Assembly: GCA_018815245.1 (NCBI GenBank)
Contig: JAHIXK010000017.1
Coordinates: 124,001-188,000, forward strand
DNA length: 64,000 nt
Direction of reading: 5' to 3'
DNA from: Gammaproteobacteria bacterium
GTDB taxonomy: Bacteria > Pseudomonadota > Gammaproteobacteria > Burkholderiales > Burkholderiaceae_B
In this document: piece after piece, positions 8,463 to 17,462 of the stretch
Layout: each line of letters begins with the position of its first letter
Position numbering within the stretch: position 1 is the stretch's first letter
The notes under the pieces: generated by a model
What the model saw: only the letters and a program-made list of their open reading frames with translations
Databases searched by the model: none
Told to the model about the DNA's origin: nothing
Program-made: the position numbers and the translations under genes

Positions 8463-11344
8463 ATCATCTTTGCCCTGTTTCTATCTGCGACCAGTTCCAG
8501 CGGGCTGCTTAGATTCAGGAAACGGGTGCATTCAACAGCAGGAGACACAAGGTAACCCTGTACATAATCAACCCCCAGTTCCTTGAGCTCTCGCAGGGTA
8601 TGTAAATCTTCAACCCACTCTGCCACGCACTTGCAACCCAGGTCGTGTGCCAGCCCAACAATGGCCGTGGTTACCGCATGGCTTTCGGTGCTGTGACAAA
8701 TGTTCTTGATAATTGATCCGTCGATTTTGATGACATCCGCGTGCAAATCAATGGCGTAACGGAAGTTGCTATAGCCTGCTCCAAAGTCATCCAGCGCAAT
8801 TCGTACCCCCAAAGTGCGCACCTGTTCTATGAAGTTTTGTACCGCCTGCAGGTTAAGCACTGAACCCACTTCCGTGATTTCAAGGCACAGCTTCGAGGCT
8901 TGGGCCTGATGTGCCTTGATTAAGGCCAGTGTGTCTTGAAGAAATATTTCATCATTCAAGGAACCGGGAGATACATTGATACTCAACACACTGAATTTTT
9001 CAAGCGCATCGGCATTCTCACTGAGAAAATCGAGGCTTTGGCTAAGCACCCAGTTATCGAGAAATGCCATGTGACCACCACGTTCACAAGCCTCAAGAAG
9101 ATAACCAGCAGAATTCAACTTGCCGTCTTCGCCTTTGATACGCAACAAAGCTTCTGCATACAAGGGACCATCGATTTGCCGCGTGGCCAGAATGGGCTGC
9201 CAGGCCAAAGTTAGTCCTGCTGGCAACTTTTGGTCGCCCAAACGACGAATGGTGCGGGACTGATCCAAAAGCCTGCGTGTCTGGCTTTGCTCGAAAACCA
9301 CTCTCTCTACATTGGTGTTGTGCTTGGCTTTCAGCTTGGCTTCACGCATGGAGACATCCACTGTTTCCATCACATCCAACACATTGTCAATCATCCCCTG
9401 ATGCACAATGCTGACCAACACTTGGGTCAAAATACTGCGCCCTTCCAGTTGAAACGCAACCTTGTCCAATTGTTCCAGCAGGGAATTAAAACTTTCCTCT
9501 GCTTTCATGGTGTCATTCTGATTAATCAGCACTGCAAATTGATCCACATGCAAGCGTGCAATTTCCCCATGCACATTCATGTATCGATAAAGCTCGGTAT
9601 GAAACGCTTGTAAAAGTTGATCTGAAACAGCTAAACCGTAGGCGCTGATCAATTTTGAAAACTGCCGGATATCCAGGCAAAAGAAAGTGAAATTGGATGC
9701 ACTTTTAAGCAGTTTGTTGTGAATGCAGTTTTGCAAACCACGCCTGTTCAAGGCGCCTGTCAATTCGTCGTGCGTGGCCTGGTATTGCAAAGCCAGCTCT
9801 TTGTCTTTTCTCACAGTGAAGTCGCTGACCACACCCACCAGTTCGTTTTGATCGCGACTAACCACCAATTCAAACCAGCGGGTTTGCCCCTCCCCAACCA
9901 CCACCGGGATCTCCCTGCGAGACGACTTACCGGGTTGCTCCAGAAAATTGAACAATGCGCCCAGCCTTTGCGTTTGCAAAAAGTCCAACGTCGGTTTGCC
10001 TTCACGGTTCAGAAACTGATCTGTGAACTGTTTGTTGTAGCTAAGCAAACCACCCTGTTTCGAGCAGGTAAACATGGCCGAAGGGGCGATATCAAACACA
10101 CTGGCCAAGCGCTCGTGGGCCAACTTGATTTCCTGTGCAGCGGCTTGTTGCTGAAACTGTGCCTTGCGCAGAAACTCTGCCAAAGCAACCGCTGTCATTA
10201 TGCTGGCCAATACGGTCATTGAAGCGGTATTAAAATACCGCAACAGAAAAATTTGATCAAACCATGCAGCCATCACCTCAGCGACCACCCCGGTCAATGT
10301 CGCAATCATTGAGGCCATGTAATAGATGGCAACACGGTCTCTCTTCTCAAGAAAGTGTTGCACAACCACCAGAACCACAACGCATATACCGACCAGGCTC
10401 ATCGGCCACAGCAATTCAAGAAATGTAGAGTACGAAGCAAATAGTGCAAGTACAATTAAAGCGGCAGAAGCAAACTGCAAAGCACGTACAACCCCCAACC
10501 ACGACTCCCGCCTTATATTGCTGAACAAGTGCATCAGTATCAAAAGCGTAGAAGTAAAATACATCGCCATGGCGATCATTCGTGCATGAGGAAGTGTAGC
10601 GGGGCCTAGTTCCACTCCTAGAAAATTATTGTCCCAACCCTCGGACATTGCCACCAACCTCAAGCTGGCAAACAACCAAAAACCATATGAAACAAACAAA
10701 GAACTTCGTGTCATGATGGCGGCCAAAGCGACCAGTCCAATCATCAGGTACAACACGCCCTCGAGAAAACCTTGCCGCTTCTCAAACACAAGGCTTTCAG
10801 CATTGAATTCCGATTGTGTTTGCAAACCAATTTCCAAACTTGCAGGCCCTATGAATCTAAATTGGCACAGAACCCCAAACATATTTCCTTGGCCACGCAG
10901 GTCGGCGGCCCGCAAACGTCCTTGAACAGACTTAAGATCCAGCTGAGTCAATTCCCCGGCGGTGCCTTCCGACCAACAATTCGATTGAACAAGATGCCTG
11001 GACCTGAAATAAATTTGATTGTGCTGCAATAAGACACTTGAGGGGATGGTGGCATAAACCCAGTAGGGAACTTCGCTTAAGTGGGTGCGGAGAATGTCTT
11101 GTGTAGGTCCCATGCGTGCCCGCTCAAGGACCTCAAACAACGACAGATCTGCCCCGTCCTGATTCCACACAGAAAACTTCAGTGGAAGCTCCTGTGAATT
11201 GTCTTTGTCCAGAACAGACAAATTGACAAACGCCACAACGAGGAAACTGATCAACAACAAAGCAGAAAGCAATGGTATCCATGGGGCTCGCTGAAAACCC
11301 TGCATCATTCTGAATAGCTTTTTGTTCGCAAAAGCAGCATGCAT
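8432..11344 (-). CDS. Membrane c-di-GMP phosphodiesterase (7TMR-DISM, PAS, degenerate GGDEF, EAL)
   Basis: This 970-residue protein has an N-terminal membrane helix, a periplasmic region, seven helices of 7TMR-DISM type (about 190-395), a PAS-like domain (about 410-530), GGDEF (about 535-700) and EAL (about 710-955). The GGDEF active loop reads HVDQF instead of GGDEF, so cyclase activity is probably lost. The EAL residues look intact: AEALLR, SINVSP, CLEITE, ALDDFGAGYSNF, VIKIDGS, AEWVED and the final QGY. I therefore infer c-di-GMP hydrolysis controlled by a periplasmic or membrane signal. It lies 5 bp downstream of the FeeM-like gene, presumably in one operon. Its 3' end overlaps the convergent MscS gene by 31 bp. 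Confidence 0.9.
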   Translation of the reverse strand: MHAAFANKKLFRMMQGFQRAPWIPLLSALLLISFLVVAFVNLSVLDKDNSQELPLKFSVWNQDGADLSLFEVLERARMGPTQDILRTHLSEVPYWVYATIPSSVLLQHNQIYFRSRHLVQSNCWSEGTAGELTQLDLKSVQGRLRAADLRGQGNMFGVLCQFRFIGPASLEIGLQTQSEFNAESLVFEKRQGFLEGVLYLMIGLVALAAIMTRSSLFVSYGFWLFASLRLVAMSEGWDNNFLGVELGPATLPHARMIAMAMYFTSTLLILMHLFSNIRRESWLGVVRALQFASAALIVLALFASYSTFLELLWPMSLVGICVVVLVVVQHFLEKRDRVAIYYMASMIATLTGVVAEVMAAWFDQIFLLRYFNTASMTVLASIMTAVALAEFLRKAQFQQQAAAQEIKLAHERLASVFDIAPSAMFTCSKQGGLLSYNKQFTDQFLNREGKPTLDFLQTQRLGALFNFLEQPGKSSRREIPVVVGEGQTRWFELVVSRDQNELVGVVSDFTVRKDKELALQYQATHDELTGALNRRGLQNCIHNKLLKSASNFTFFCLDIRQFSKLISAYGLAVSDQLLQAFHTELYRYMNVHGEIARLHVDQFAVLINQNDTMKAEESFNSLLEQLDKVAFQLEGRSILTQVLVSIVHQGMIDNVLDVMETVDVSMREAKLKAKHNTNVERVVFEQSQTRRLLDQSRTIRRLGDQKLPAGLTLAWQPILATRQIDGPLYAEALLRIKGEDGKLNSAGYLLEACERGGHMAFLDNWVLSQSLDFLSENADALEKFSVLSINVSPGSLNDEIFLQDTLALIKAHQAQASKLCLEITEVGSVLNLQAVQNFIEQVRTLGVRIALDDFGAGYSNFRYAIDLHADVIKIDGSIIKNICHSTESHAVTTAIVGLAHDLGCKCVAEWVEDLHTLRELKELGVDYVQGYLVSPAVECTRFLNLSSPLELVADRNRAKMIQDVVDSVTC

Positions 11345-11349
11345 GAGAT

Positions 11350-12063
11350 TTATCCGTGAAAACGCAATTGATCAGGAGCCGCTTGCAACAGGGTTCGCGC
11401 CTGAAGATTGTCCAATACATCAGGGTGAAAAACTGAAACATACAGGGTGTGTAACGGGTTGCCATTTTGAAGCCAGCGCTCTTCGATGGCGTTCACGTCG
11501 AACCACAAAATTCGGTGAGGGATCATGCCAATGTGCTGCATTGGAATGAACTCCGAGTTTGGCAGCACATCCTCAAGATCAAATCTTCGGTACTGCCTGT
11601 CTAGCGGATGACGCACGCAAATGAAAGAGCGATCAACGTGATTGGCCCGACAATACCAATAAGCGGCTTTGATCAACATCAAACGCAGAGTCAAGCCATT
11701 GGAAGAAGCCGGGATTGCAAGGCGGGAAATCTCGGCAATTCTCCCGGTTCGCAGACCACCAGGTAATCGAAAAGACGTTTCCAGTGCCAATGGGGAATTG
11801 TTCGAAATCTGTATGCGCACTGTACCGATACAACTGGAGTCAAGTTTCGAGTAGGCCAGCAGCACGGCGAAGTCATCGTCCCTGTCGTGCACATCCGGAG
11901 TAGCCAGTCGATCCCCAAACTCGGGCAAATGTTTTCCATATGCAACTTGACGTGCCTTTGCTGCAAGTTCCAGATCGTGATCCGACTTGGCTTGCGCAAT
12001 CCAGAATGGCAACAATTGCGTGGTGGAATCTGAAGGAAAATTCACTGCTGTAGGTGATGCCAT
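11350..12063 (-). CDS. FeeM-like N-acyl amino acid synthase / GNAT-type acyltransferase
   Basis: This 237-residue protein matches the family related to FeeM, the long-chain N-acyl amino acid synthase, and to acyl-homoserine-lactone synthases. Hallmarks are RQVAYGKHLPEFG near residue 50, a GTVRIQ strand, EISRLAIP, RHPLDRQY and IPHRILWFDV. I chose the ATG at 12063 because GGAGAG lies 5 bases ahead of it; an upstream in-frame start at 12144 lacks a comparable site. The partner acyl donor would be acyl-ACP or acyl-CoA. The gene is followed after 5 bp by the EAL protein, which suggests a link between the acylated product and c-di-GMP turnover. The exact product is unknown. Confidence 0.72.
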   Translation of the reverse strand: MASPTAVNFPSDSTTQLLPFWIAQAKSDHDLELAAKARQVAYGKHLPEFGDRLATPDVHDRDDDFAVLLAYSKLDSSCIGTVRIQISNNSPLALETSFRLPGGLRTGRIAEISRLAIPASSNGLTLRLMLIKAAYWYCRANHVDRSFICVRHPLDRQYRRFDLEDVLPNSEFIPMQHIGMIPHRILWFDVNAIEERWLQNGNPLHTLYVSVFHPDVLDNLQARTLLQAAPDQLRFHG

Positions 12064-12255
12064 TTTGCTCTCCGGGTAATGGATCCACCTTAAATATTCC
12101 ACATTCAATTTGCGTCCCCCCGATCGGGTTAAAGCTCCGGTCACCCAACATCACTATATAGGCCTACAAATAATCACTATTTGGAATATCGATACAAGGT
12201 TTATTGAATGTGAGAGAATCCTGAAAAACACAATAAATTCAGGAGACAAAACCCA

Positions 12256-13479
12256 ATGAAAAAGAAAGAATTTGATTTGATCGTATTCGGGGCCACCAGC
12301 TTCGTGGGCCAAATTTTGGTGCAGTACCTGTGGAAGCGACACGGGATGAATGGCGATGTGAAGTGGGCAATTGCTGGTCGCGATCCGGGCAAACTGGATC
12401 TTCTAAAAAACAGGTTGGGTGAACAGGCGCGTGAATTGCCCACCCTGATCGCCAATGCAAACAGCGAAGACGAACTACAAACACTGTGCTCGAAAGCCAA
12501 AGTAATTGTTTCAACTGTTGGCCCTTACGCCTTGTATGGTTCGCCCTTGGTGAAGGTGTGCGCACAAACGGGCACCGACTACTGCGACCTGACCGGAGAG
12601 GTGCAATGGATTGCACGAATGATCGAGGCGCACGAGGAAACCGCGAAACAAAGCGGTGCACGAATTGTGCATTGCTGTGGATTTGATTCAATCCCTTCTG
12701 ACCTGGGCGTTTTCTTTTTGCAGCAATCTGCAAAAGTTCAATACGGCGAACCCTGTCAGCAAATTCGCATGCGCGTGCGCAAGCTGAAAGGCGAATTCTC
12801 GGGCGGCACTGTGGCCAGCATGATCAACGTGACACGTGAAGTGGCTGCAGACCGTTCGCTGGCCAAAAAACTGGCCAACCCCTATCTGATTTCCCCAAGC
12901 CGTTTGGCCGCGCGCCAACCCAACGTGAAATTTGCTGAATTCGACCCGGTAGCAAAAAGTTGGCTGGCACCTTTTGTGATGGCAGGCATCAACACCCGCG
13001 TGGTTCACCGAAGCAATGCCTTGCAGAACTATGGGTATGGCAAGGAATTCAAGTACGACGAAGCCATGATGACGGGCAACGGTTTGAAGGGCCGCTTGAC
13101 CGCCATGGGTCTGGCCGGTGGCATGGCTGGTTTTCTGATTGGTGCGGCCCTGCCCCCCACACGCTGGGCGCTGGAAAAATTCGTGGTTCCAAAACCTGGT
13201 GAAGGCCCCAGCGAAACATCGCAGCAACGCGGATCCTATGACTTGCGTTTTTACGGCACCACCAGCAAAGGCAATACCTTGGTGGCCAAAGTAACTGGCG
13301 ACATGGACCCCGGCTACGGCTCAACCGGCAAAATGCTGGGCGAGGCTGTGGTGTGCCTGGCCAAAGACAACCATGAGAAGGCCGGTGGCTTTTGGACACC
13401 CGCATCGCTGATGGGTGAAACACTGCTGGCTCGCCTGCAACAACACGCGGGTTTGCGATTCGAACTACTCCCGGCGTGA
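12256..13479 (+). CDS. Saccharopine dehydrogenase-like / trans-acting enoyl reductase family protein
   Basis: This 407-residue protein starts with a Rossmann fold (FDLIVFGATSFVGQILVQYL), has VSTVGPYALYGSPLVKVCAQTGTDYCDLTGEVQW (about 80-115) and the CCGFDSIPSDLGVFFLQ segment (about 140). These define the family containing mycobacterial trans-acting enoyl reductase and eukaryotic SCCPDH-like oxidoreductases. A hydrophobic stretch near residues 285-300 suggests membrane association. The role may be in lipid or polyketide reduction, but no substrate can be read from context. AGGAGAC lies 8 bases before the ATG. Confidence 0.85.
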   Translation: MKKKEFDLIVFGATSFVGQILVQYLWKRHGMNGDVKWAIAGRDPGKLDLLKNRLGEQARELPTLIANANSEDELQTLCSKAKVIVSTVGPYALYGSPLVKVCAQTGTDYCDLTGEVQWIARMIEAHEETAKQSGARIVHCCGFDSIPSDLGVFFLQQSAKVQYGEPCQQIRMRVRKLKGEFSGGTVASMINVTREVAADRSLAKKLANPYLISPSRLAARQPNVKFAEFDPVAKSWLAPFVMAGINTRVVHRSNALQNYGYGKEFKYDEAMMTGNGLKGRLTAMGLAGGMAGFLIGAALPPTRWALEKFVVPKPGEGPSETSQQRGSYDLRFYGTTSKGNTLVAKVTGDMDPGYGSTGKMLGEAVVCLAKDNHEKAGGFWTPASLMGETLLARLQQHAGLRFELLPA

Positions 13480-13542
13480 TGCACTGACATCCAAAGAAAC
13501 GGGCACCCAGTACAAGGGGTGTCCCTTTCTGGAATTGTTCAC

Positions 13543-14544
13543 ATGCGCGTTCATATCTCCCACGGTTTTTTTCTGTTGCTTCCACTGATGTTGTCTTGCA
13601 CTGGGGAACAACCCACAGGTGGTGGCGTTACGCGCACTTCTGCTTCATCGTTTGAGCAAAATTCGCCCTGCTTTAACAATGCCTGTGGTGCACTGGAAGA
13701 ATTGCTGATTGTGCCGGATGCTGAAAACATGATTTTTTCCGCATCGGGCAGGCTGTTTGTGTCGGGCGGTCAGGCAGTGGTGGAGGTGGTCAAAAATGGC
13801 AACAATTTTGAGGCCATTACAATTTCAGACGCGGCATGCAATTTCACCGGTTTGACCATTGCTAGAAACACGCTTTATGCCAACTGCGGCGACGGCACAC
13901 TGTGGGCTGGGGGGCTGGACAACACGTCCATGAACCTGTCGACGATATTCAGTTATGACAGCATGGCCTTTGCCAACGGCTTGACCAGCAGTGCCGATGG
14001 CAAAACGTTGTACGCCATAGATGGGCCTGTGTCCAGCACAGCCCTGCCTTCACCAAAAATTGTGAAGCTGGCCCTTTCCGGCGAGAACCCCTTGCAGGTA
14101 CAAAACCAAACTACCTGGCTGGACCTGGCGGGGCGTTTTCCCAACGGCATTCAACGGCGTGGCCGATCGCTTTTCTTCACCGATTCGGAAGTTCCAAACC
14201 TGGGGCGGCTCAATGCAGTGACCATTCAAAATGATGGATCGGCGGGCATGCCAGCTGTGCTGGCAACCGTTCAGGGCGTACCCGATGATTTTTCCTTTCT
14301 TGCCGATGGTTTTGCGGTCAGTCTTTTTTTCACAGGTCAGGTAGTCAAGCTAGATCTTCTGGGCAATCTGGTTGATGGCTTTGACCCATTTACCTTTTCC
14401 ACGGGTACTTCGCAGGTGATGCAAGGCCGCCCCCCACTATTTTCCAGCACCGACTTGCTGGTCACGGAAAAAGGCATTCTGGGCGAGCAAAACACCCCGG
14501 TTGGCAACAAATTGACCGTGGTCAGAAGGCTTCCGGAAAATTGA
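13543..14544 (+). CDS. Putative lipoprotein with beta-propeller-like sequence
   Basis: From the ATG at 13543 the 333-residue product has a lipoprotein signal ending in LPLMLSC-TG. A GTG 24 bases upstream is possible, but its purine-rich site is too close. The mature part shows repeated short strands with NGLTSSADGKTLYAID and FPNGIQRRGRSLFFTDSE, similar in style to SMP-30/gluconolactonase or NHL-type propellers. No catalytic residues can be assigned. It stands alone between the reductase-like gene and the Fur box. Confidence 0.7.
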   Translation: MRVHISHGFFLLLPLMLSCTGEQPTGGGVTRTSASSFEQNSPCFNNACGALEELLIVPDAENMIFSASGRLFVSGGQAVVEVVKNGNNFEAITISDAACNFTGLTIARNTLYANCGDGTLWAGGLDNTSMNLSTIFSYDSMAFANGLTSSADGKTLYAIDGPVSSTALPSPKIVKLALSGENPLQVQNQTTWLDLAGRFPNGIQRRGRSLFFTDSEVPNLGRLNAVTIQNDGSAGMPAVLATVQGVPDDFSFLADGFAVSLFFTGQVVKLDLLGNLVDGFDPFTFSTGTSQVMQGRPPLFSSTDLLVTEKGILGEQNTPVGNKLTVVRRLPEN

Positions 14545-14571
14545 TCGAATTCCTGCAGATAACACTTGTAT

Positions 14572-14586
14572 TGATAATAATTATCA
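14572..14586. promoter_or_regulatory. Fur box (7-1-7 inverted repeat)
   Basis: TGATAAT-A-ATTATCA is a perfect match to the 7-1-7 Fur operator. A further partly matching repeat, ending in TTCTCATT, runs on to about 14605. It sits about 40 bp before the ATG at 14626, so iron repression of the small genes downstream is predicted. Confidence 0.8.
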
Positions 14587-14625
14587 TTTACGATTAATTC
14601 TCATTTGAAAAAACGGGAGTTCTTT

Positions 14626-14715
14626 ATGCAGCAGGAAAACTGCACCGCCCAACTGGGCCAGTGGTTGGCGGGTAGTGAAAACGGCTCGGATTACGCAGGC
14701 GGCGCCCTGCACTAA
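14626..14715 (+). CDS. 29-residue peptide downstream of a Fur box
   Basis: A short frame with start ATG and stop TAA begins 6 bases after a good GGGAG ribosome binding site and directly follows the Fur box. The peptide begins MQQENCTAQLGQWLAG and contains one Cys and one Trp. I do not recognise it, and it does not look like HemP. It could be a small iron-stress peptide or a leader whose translation affects the coiled-coil gene 17 bp downstream. Start and ribosome site are clear; coding status is otherwise untested. Confidence 0.45.
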   Translation: MQQENCTAQLGQWLAGSENGSDYAGGALH

Positions 14716-14732
14716 ATTCAAAGGATGGCACC

Positions 14733-14987
14733 ATGATGAAAGCCGCTGCCTGTTTCAACAAATCGGTGGATTCCCTCTTGTCGGAAAACGATGCCCTTTG
14801 CAGGCAGCTGGCCAAGCTTCAACAACGCGCCAGTGAAATTATTCAGCGGCGCTCGGCGGAAGTTGAGCAATTGACGTCGGCCGTGGAGTTTTTAAGTTCT
14901 GAACTGCACGACCGCGATGCGATGATTGTGTTCTTGCGCACGAAATTGCAAGAGTTCCGGAAAATGTCCGAGATGCAATCCCACTGA
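14733..14987 (+). CDS. Small coiled-coil protein, function unknown
   Basis: This 84-residue protein is rich in Leu, Glu, Arg and Gln with heptad spacing (SLLSENDALCRQLAKLQQRASEIIQ and onwards), so it is probably one long helix or a coiled-coil dimer. It follows the 29-residue frame by 17 bp and shares its Fur-box promoter. AAGGATGG lies ahead of two consecutive ATG codons. There is no signal peptide. I recognise no family; iron-dependent expression is inferred from the operator only. Confidence 0.6.
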   Translation: MMKAAACFNKSVDSLLSENDALCRQLAKLQQRASEIIQRRSAEVEQLTSAVEFLSSELHDRDAMIVFLRTKLQEFRKMSEMQSH

Positions 14988-14998
14988 TCCGTATTTGA

Positions 14999-15661
14999 TC
15001 AATTGGTTTGCAGGTAACCAAAATCAAATGTGTGGGTGTCGTCGTCTACCCGCACAGTGACCCGTATGTCTTGCGCGCTACCGGCCGACAACTTGTTGCC
15101 CACAATAATTTCACCCTGAGTTTGTTCGCCTGGCCGTACCACTTTGGGTTTCAGGCTGTATTTCTGGATTCGGTCGAAATCGGCAAAGGCCTGCTGTACA
15201 TCCAGCCTGTCATTGAAATCTGTTTGGAACAGCACGCCGCCTCCATGGAAGCCCCGATGATAGTGCGGGTGATAAAAGGGGCCGTAGAAAACCGGGGCGC
15301 GGAATCCGTAAAACGACAAGCGATTTTGAACGTCTTGAATCTGCGCATCGTAACTAACCACTTGGGCAGCTTGCCCGTTGAAAGTCACTGTGACATTTTC
15401 TGTAGAAAATTCAACTGGAAATTTTCCCTGGTTCACAAAGGTAACGTTAAAACGCGGGTTGTCAAACTGACGAATCGAGTTTTGAACAGACCCGACCTGA
15501 ACAATGTGCTTCTTCTTTGAACTGAGAGACTCGAAGCCCTGGTTTTGAACCGGCACCTGGTTTTCAGCCACAACCGGCCTGACGCTGTACATCGAAGCGC
15601 AAGCACTGAGCAAGAACACCGAACCCACTGCAACCCATGTTGACAATTTGAACACACGCAT
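14999..15661 (-). CDS. Putative lipoprotein, function unknown
   Basis: This 220-residue protein begins MRVFKLSTWVAVGSVFLLSAC-AS, a clear lipobox. The ATG at 15661 has AAAGGTG six bases upstream and is preferred to a GTG at 15670. The mature part is beta-rich, with a His/Phe/Tyr/Gly-rich loop (FYGPFYHPHYHRGFHGGG, about 125-145) that might bind metal or be surface exposed. No family is recognised. It is divergent from the nitrate transporter leader, and 11 bp separate its stop from that of the convergent coiled-coil gene. Confidence 0.7.
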   Translation of the reverse strand: MRVFKLSTWVAVGSVFLLSACASMYSVRPVVAENQVPVQNQGFESLSSKKKHIVQVGSVQNSIRQFDNPRFNVTFVNQGKFPVEFSTENVTVTFNGQAAQVVSYDAQIQDVQNRLSFYGFRAPVFYGPFYHPHYHRGFHGGGVLFQTDFNDRLDVQQAFADFDRIQKYSLKPKVVRPGEQTQGEIIVGNKLSAGSAQDIRVTVRVDDDTHTFDFGYLQTN

Positions 15662-15753
15662 TTGAATCACCTTTTACTGCTTGACGATGAAAGCACCATT
15701 TTATCGATAATCAATAGACAGCGACAGATCACCGAGGTTCACAACAAAAACAC

Positions 15754-15770
15754 TTGGCACGGTTTCTGCA
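15754..15770 (+). promoter_or_regulatory. Sigma-54 (-24/-12) promoter of the nitrate transporter gene
   Basis: TTGGCACGGTTTCTGCA matches the consensus YTGGCACG-N4-TTGCW with one mismatch, and GG (15756-57) and GC (15768-69) are exactly 12 bases apart. Transcription would start near 15781, giving a leader of about 187 nt. A GCACC half-site at 15693-15697 upstream could be part of an NtrC enhancer. Confidence 0.78.
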
Positions 15771-15838
15771 TTGCAACATGCATTCGGGGCTTTGTGCTGT
15801 CCAAAGTGGGAACTTGCACCAGCTCCAGGGGTTTTTTG

Positions 15839-15944
15839 CACCGTTTAAGTGCCATGAATTCCGCCATGCAGCAAAAACGGGCAACGGCGCTCACCATTTG
15901 AATGAATCGACAGGTTCGTTTAAACGGTGGGCGCTTTTTATTTT
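15839..15944 (+). terminator. Leader attenuator: terminator hairpin and competing pairing ahead of the nitrate transporter
   Basis: GCGCTCACCATTTG (15887-15900) pairs with TAAACGGTGGGCGC (15921-15934) with two weak positions, followed by TTTTTATTTT. This is an intrinsic terminator 23 bp before the start codon. An upstream segment CACCGTTTAA (15839-15848) is exactly complementary to TTAAACGGTG (15920-15929), inside the terminator 3' arm, so the two structures exclude each other. Leaders of nas operons controlled by ANTAR antiterminators (NasR, NasT) use this logic. A 15-codon frame (ATG 15854, stop 15899-15901) also ends in the terminator arm but has no ribosome binding site. Confidence 0.7.
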
Positions 15945-15967
15945 GAACTCAAAAAGAGCCATTCGCC

Positions 15968-17437
15968 ATGAACGACCACGCCAAACTGAATCTGTTCTCT
16001 TTTGCCGGAAAAATGAAAATCCTGCACATGAGCTGGATTGCATTTTTCATCACCTTCTTTGTGTGGTTCAACCACGCGCCCATGCTGGGTGCGATTGCTG
16101 AATCCCTTAGCCTGAGCAAAGAACAGGTCAAAACCCTGTTGATTTTGAACGTGGCGCTGACTATTCCGGCACGAATACTGATTGGCATGCTGACCGACAA
16201 ATTTGGCCCGCGCCTGGTATATGCAGTGTTGCTGTTCGTGTCGGCTATCCCCTGCTTCATGTTTGCGTTCTCAACCGATTTTGCACAGGCCGCCATTTCC
16301 CGCTTCCTGCTGGGCTTTATCGGTGCTGGCTTTGTGATCGGCATTCGCATGGTCAGCGAATGGTTTCCGGCCCACCAGTTGGGCACTGCCGAGGGCATTT
16401 ACGGTGGCTGGGGCAATTTCGGCTCGGCGGGCGCTGCCATGCTGCTTCCCACACTGGCCTTGTTGCTGGGCGGGCCTGATGGCTGGCGCTACGCCATTGC
16501 CATCACCGGTGTAATTTGCCTGCTGTTCAGCTTTGTGTGGTATTTCAACGTGACTGATACACCCAAAGGCTCCACCTACTTCAAGCCGAAAAAAAGCGGT
16601 GGCATGGAAGTGACCAGCGTGAGCGATTTCTACTTCATGCTGCTGATGAAACTGCCCATGTACGCAGCGCTGGCCTTGTTAACCTGGAAGTTGTCACCCG
16701 AAGGCGTCAGCATGCTGAGCAGCGCTGCTGCCAACACCATTTATGGCTTCCTGATGTTGATACTGGTGTACGACTGCTACGGTGCCTACAAGGTGAACAG
16801 CGAGATTTTCAAAACACCCGTGCCCGAGCTGCACCGCTACAAGTTCAAACAAGTGGCTGTGTTGAATGTGCTGTACTTCGCCACATTTGGTTCTGAACTC
16901 GCCGTGGTGTCCATGTTGCCGCTGTTCTATTCGGAAACATTCGCGTTAAGCCCAGTGTACGCAGGCTTGGTGGCGTCCATGTACGCTTTCATGAACTTGA
17001 TGTCGCGCCCTGGCGGCGGCTGGATCAGCGACAAATTTGGTCGCAAGCGTACTTTGCTGATCCTGACTGCAGGGCTGGCTGTGGGCTACGCCTTGATGGG
17101 TTTGACAGAATCAAGCTGGCCCCTGTGGCTGGCTGTTGTAACAACCATGGCCTGTTCATTCTTTGTGCAGGCCGGTGAGGGTGCCGTGTTTGCAGCAGTG
17201 CCCTTGATCAAGCGCCGCTTGACTGGCCAAATTGCCGGCATGACAGGTGCCTATGGCAATGTGGGCGCGGTGGTTTACCTCACGGTACTTTCTTTCGTAA
17301 GTTATCAGGCTTTCTTTTTCGTGATTGCTTTAACAGCCGTGGTGGGTTTTATTACACTGCTGTTCATGGAAGAACCACAGGGCCACATGGCTGAGGTGAA
17401 AGAAGACGGTACAGTTGAGCTAATCCGCGTGGGTTAA
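15968..17437 (+). CDS. nasA: Nitrate/nitrite transporter, NarK/NasA family (MFS)
   Basis: This 489-residue inner-membrane protein has about 12 helices and the nitrate-porter signatures [15 protein letters not shown] (about residue 150-165) and [16 protein letters not shown] (about 345). It also has the MFS loop motif [18 protein letters not shown] near residue 66. It imports nitrate, probably for assimilation, because the promoter is sigma-54 dependent and the next gene is the phosphatase/kinase fusion usually linked to assimilatory nas loci. The nirBD and nasC genes expected nearby are absent here. NasA is preferred to NarK for this reason; the sequence alone cannot separate import from exchange. 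Confidence 0.88.
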   Translation: MNDHAKLNLFSFAGKMKILHMSWIAFFITFFVWFNHAPMLGAIAESLSLSKEQVKTLLILNVALTIPARILIGMLTDKFGPRLVYAVLLFVSAIPCFMFAFSTDFAQAAISRFLLGFIGAGFVIGIRMVSEWFPAHQLGTAEGIYGGWGNFGSAGAAMLLPTLALLLGGPDGWRYAIAITGVICLLFSFVWYFNVTDTPKGSTYFKPKKSGGMEVTSVSDFYFMLLMKLPMYAALALLTWKLSPEGVSMLSSAAANTIYGFLMLILVYDCYGAYKVNSEIFKTPVPELHRYKFKQVAVLNVLYFATFGSELAVVSMLPLFYSETFALSPVYAGLVASMYAFMNLMSRPGGGWISDKFGRKRTLLILTAGLAVGYALMGLTESSWPLWLAVVTTMACSFFVQAGEGAVFAAVPLIKRRLTGQIAGMTGAYGNVGAVVYLTVLSFVSYQAFFFVIALTAVVGFITLLFMEEPQGHMAEVKEDGTVELIRVG

Positions 17438-17462
17438 ATGGACAAAGGTAGGCAAAGGCACC

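Noticed and set aside
15662-15901. 79-codon frame upstream of the nitrate transporter
   Set aside because: It starts before the predicted sigma-54 promoter, has no ribosome site and overlaps the attenuator; only its last 15 codons could matter as a leader peptide.
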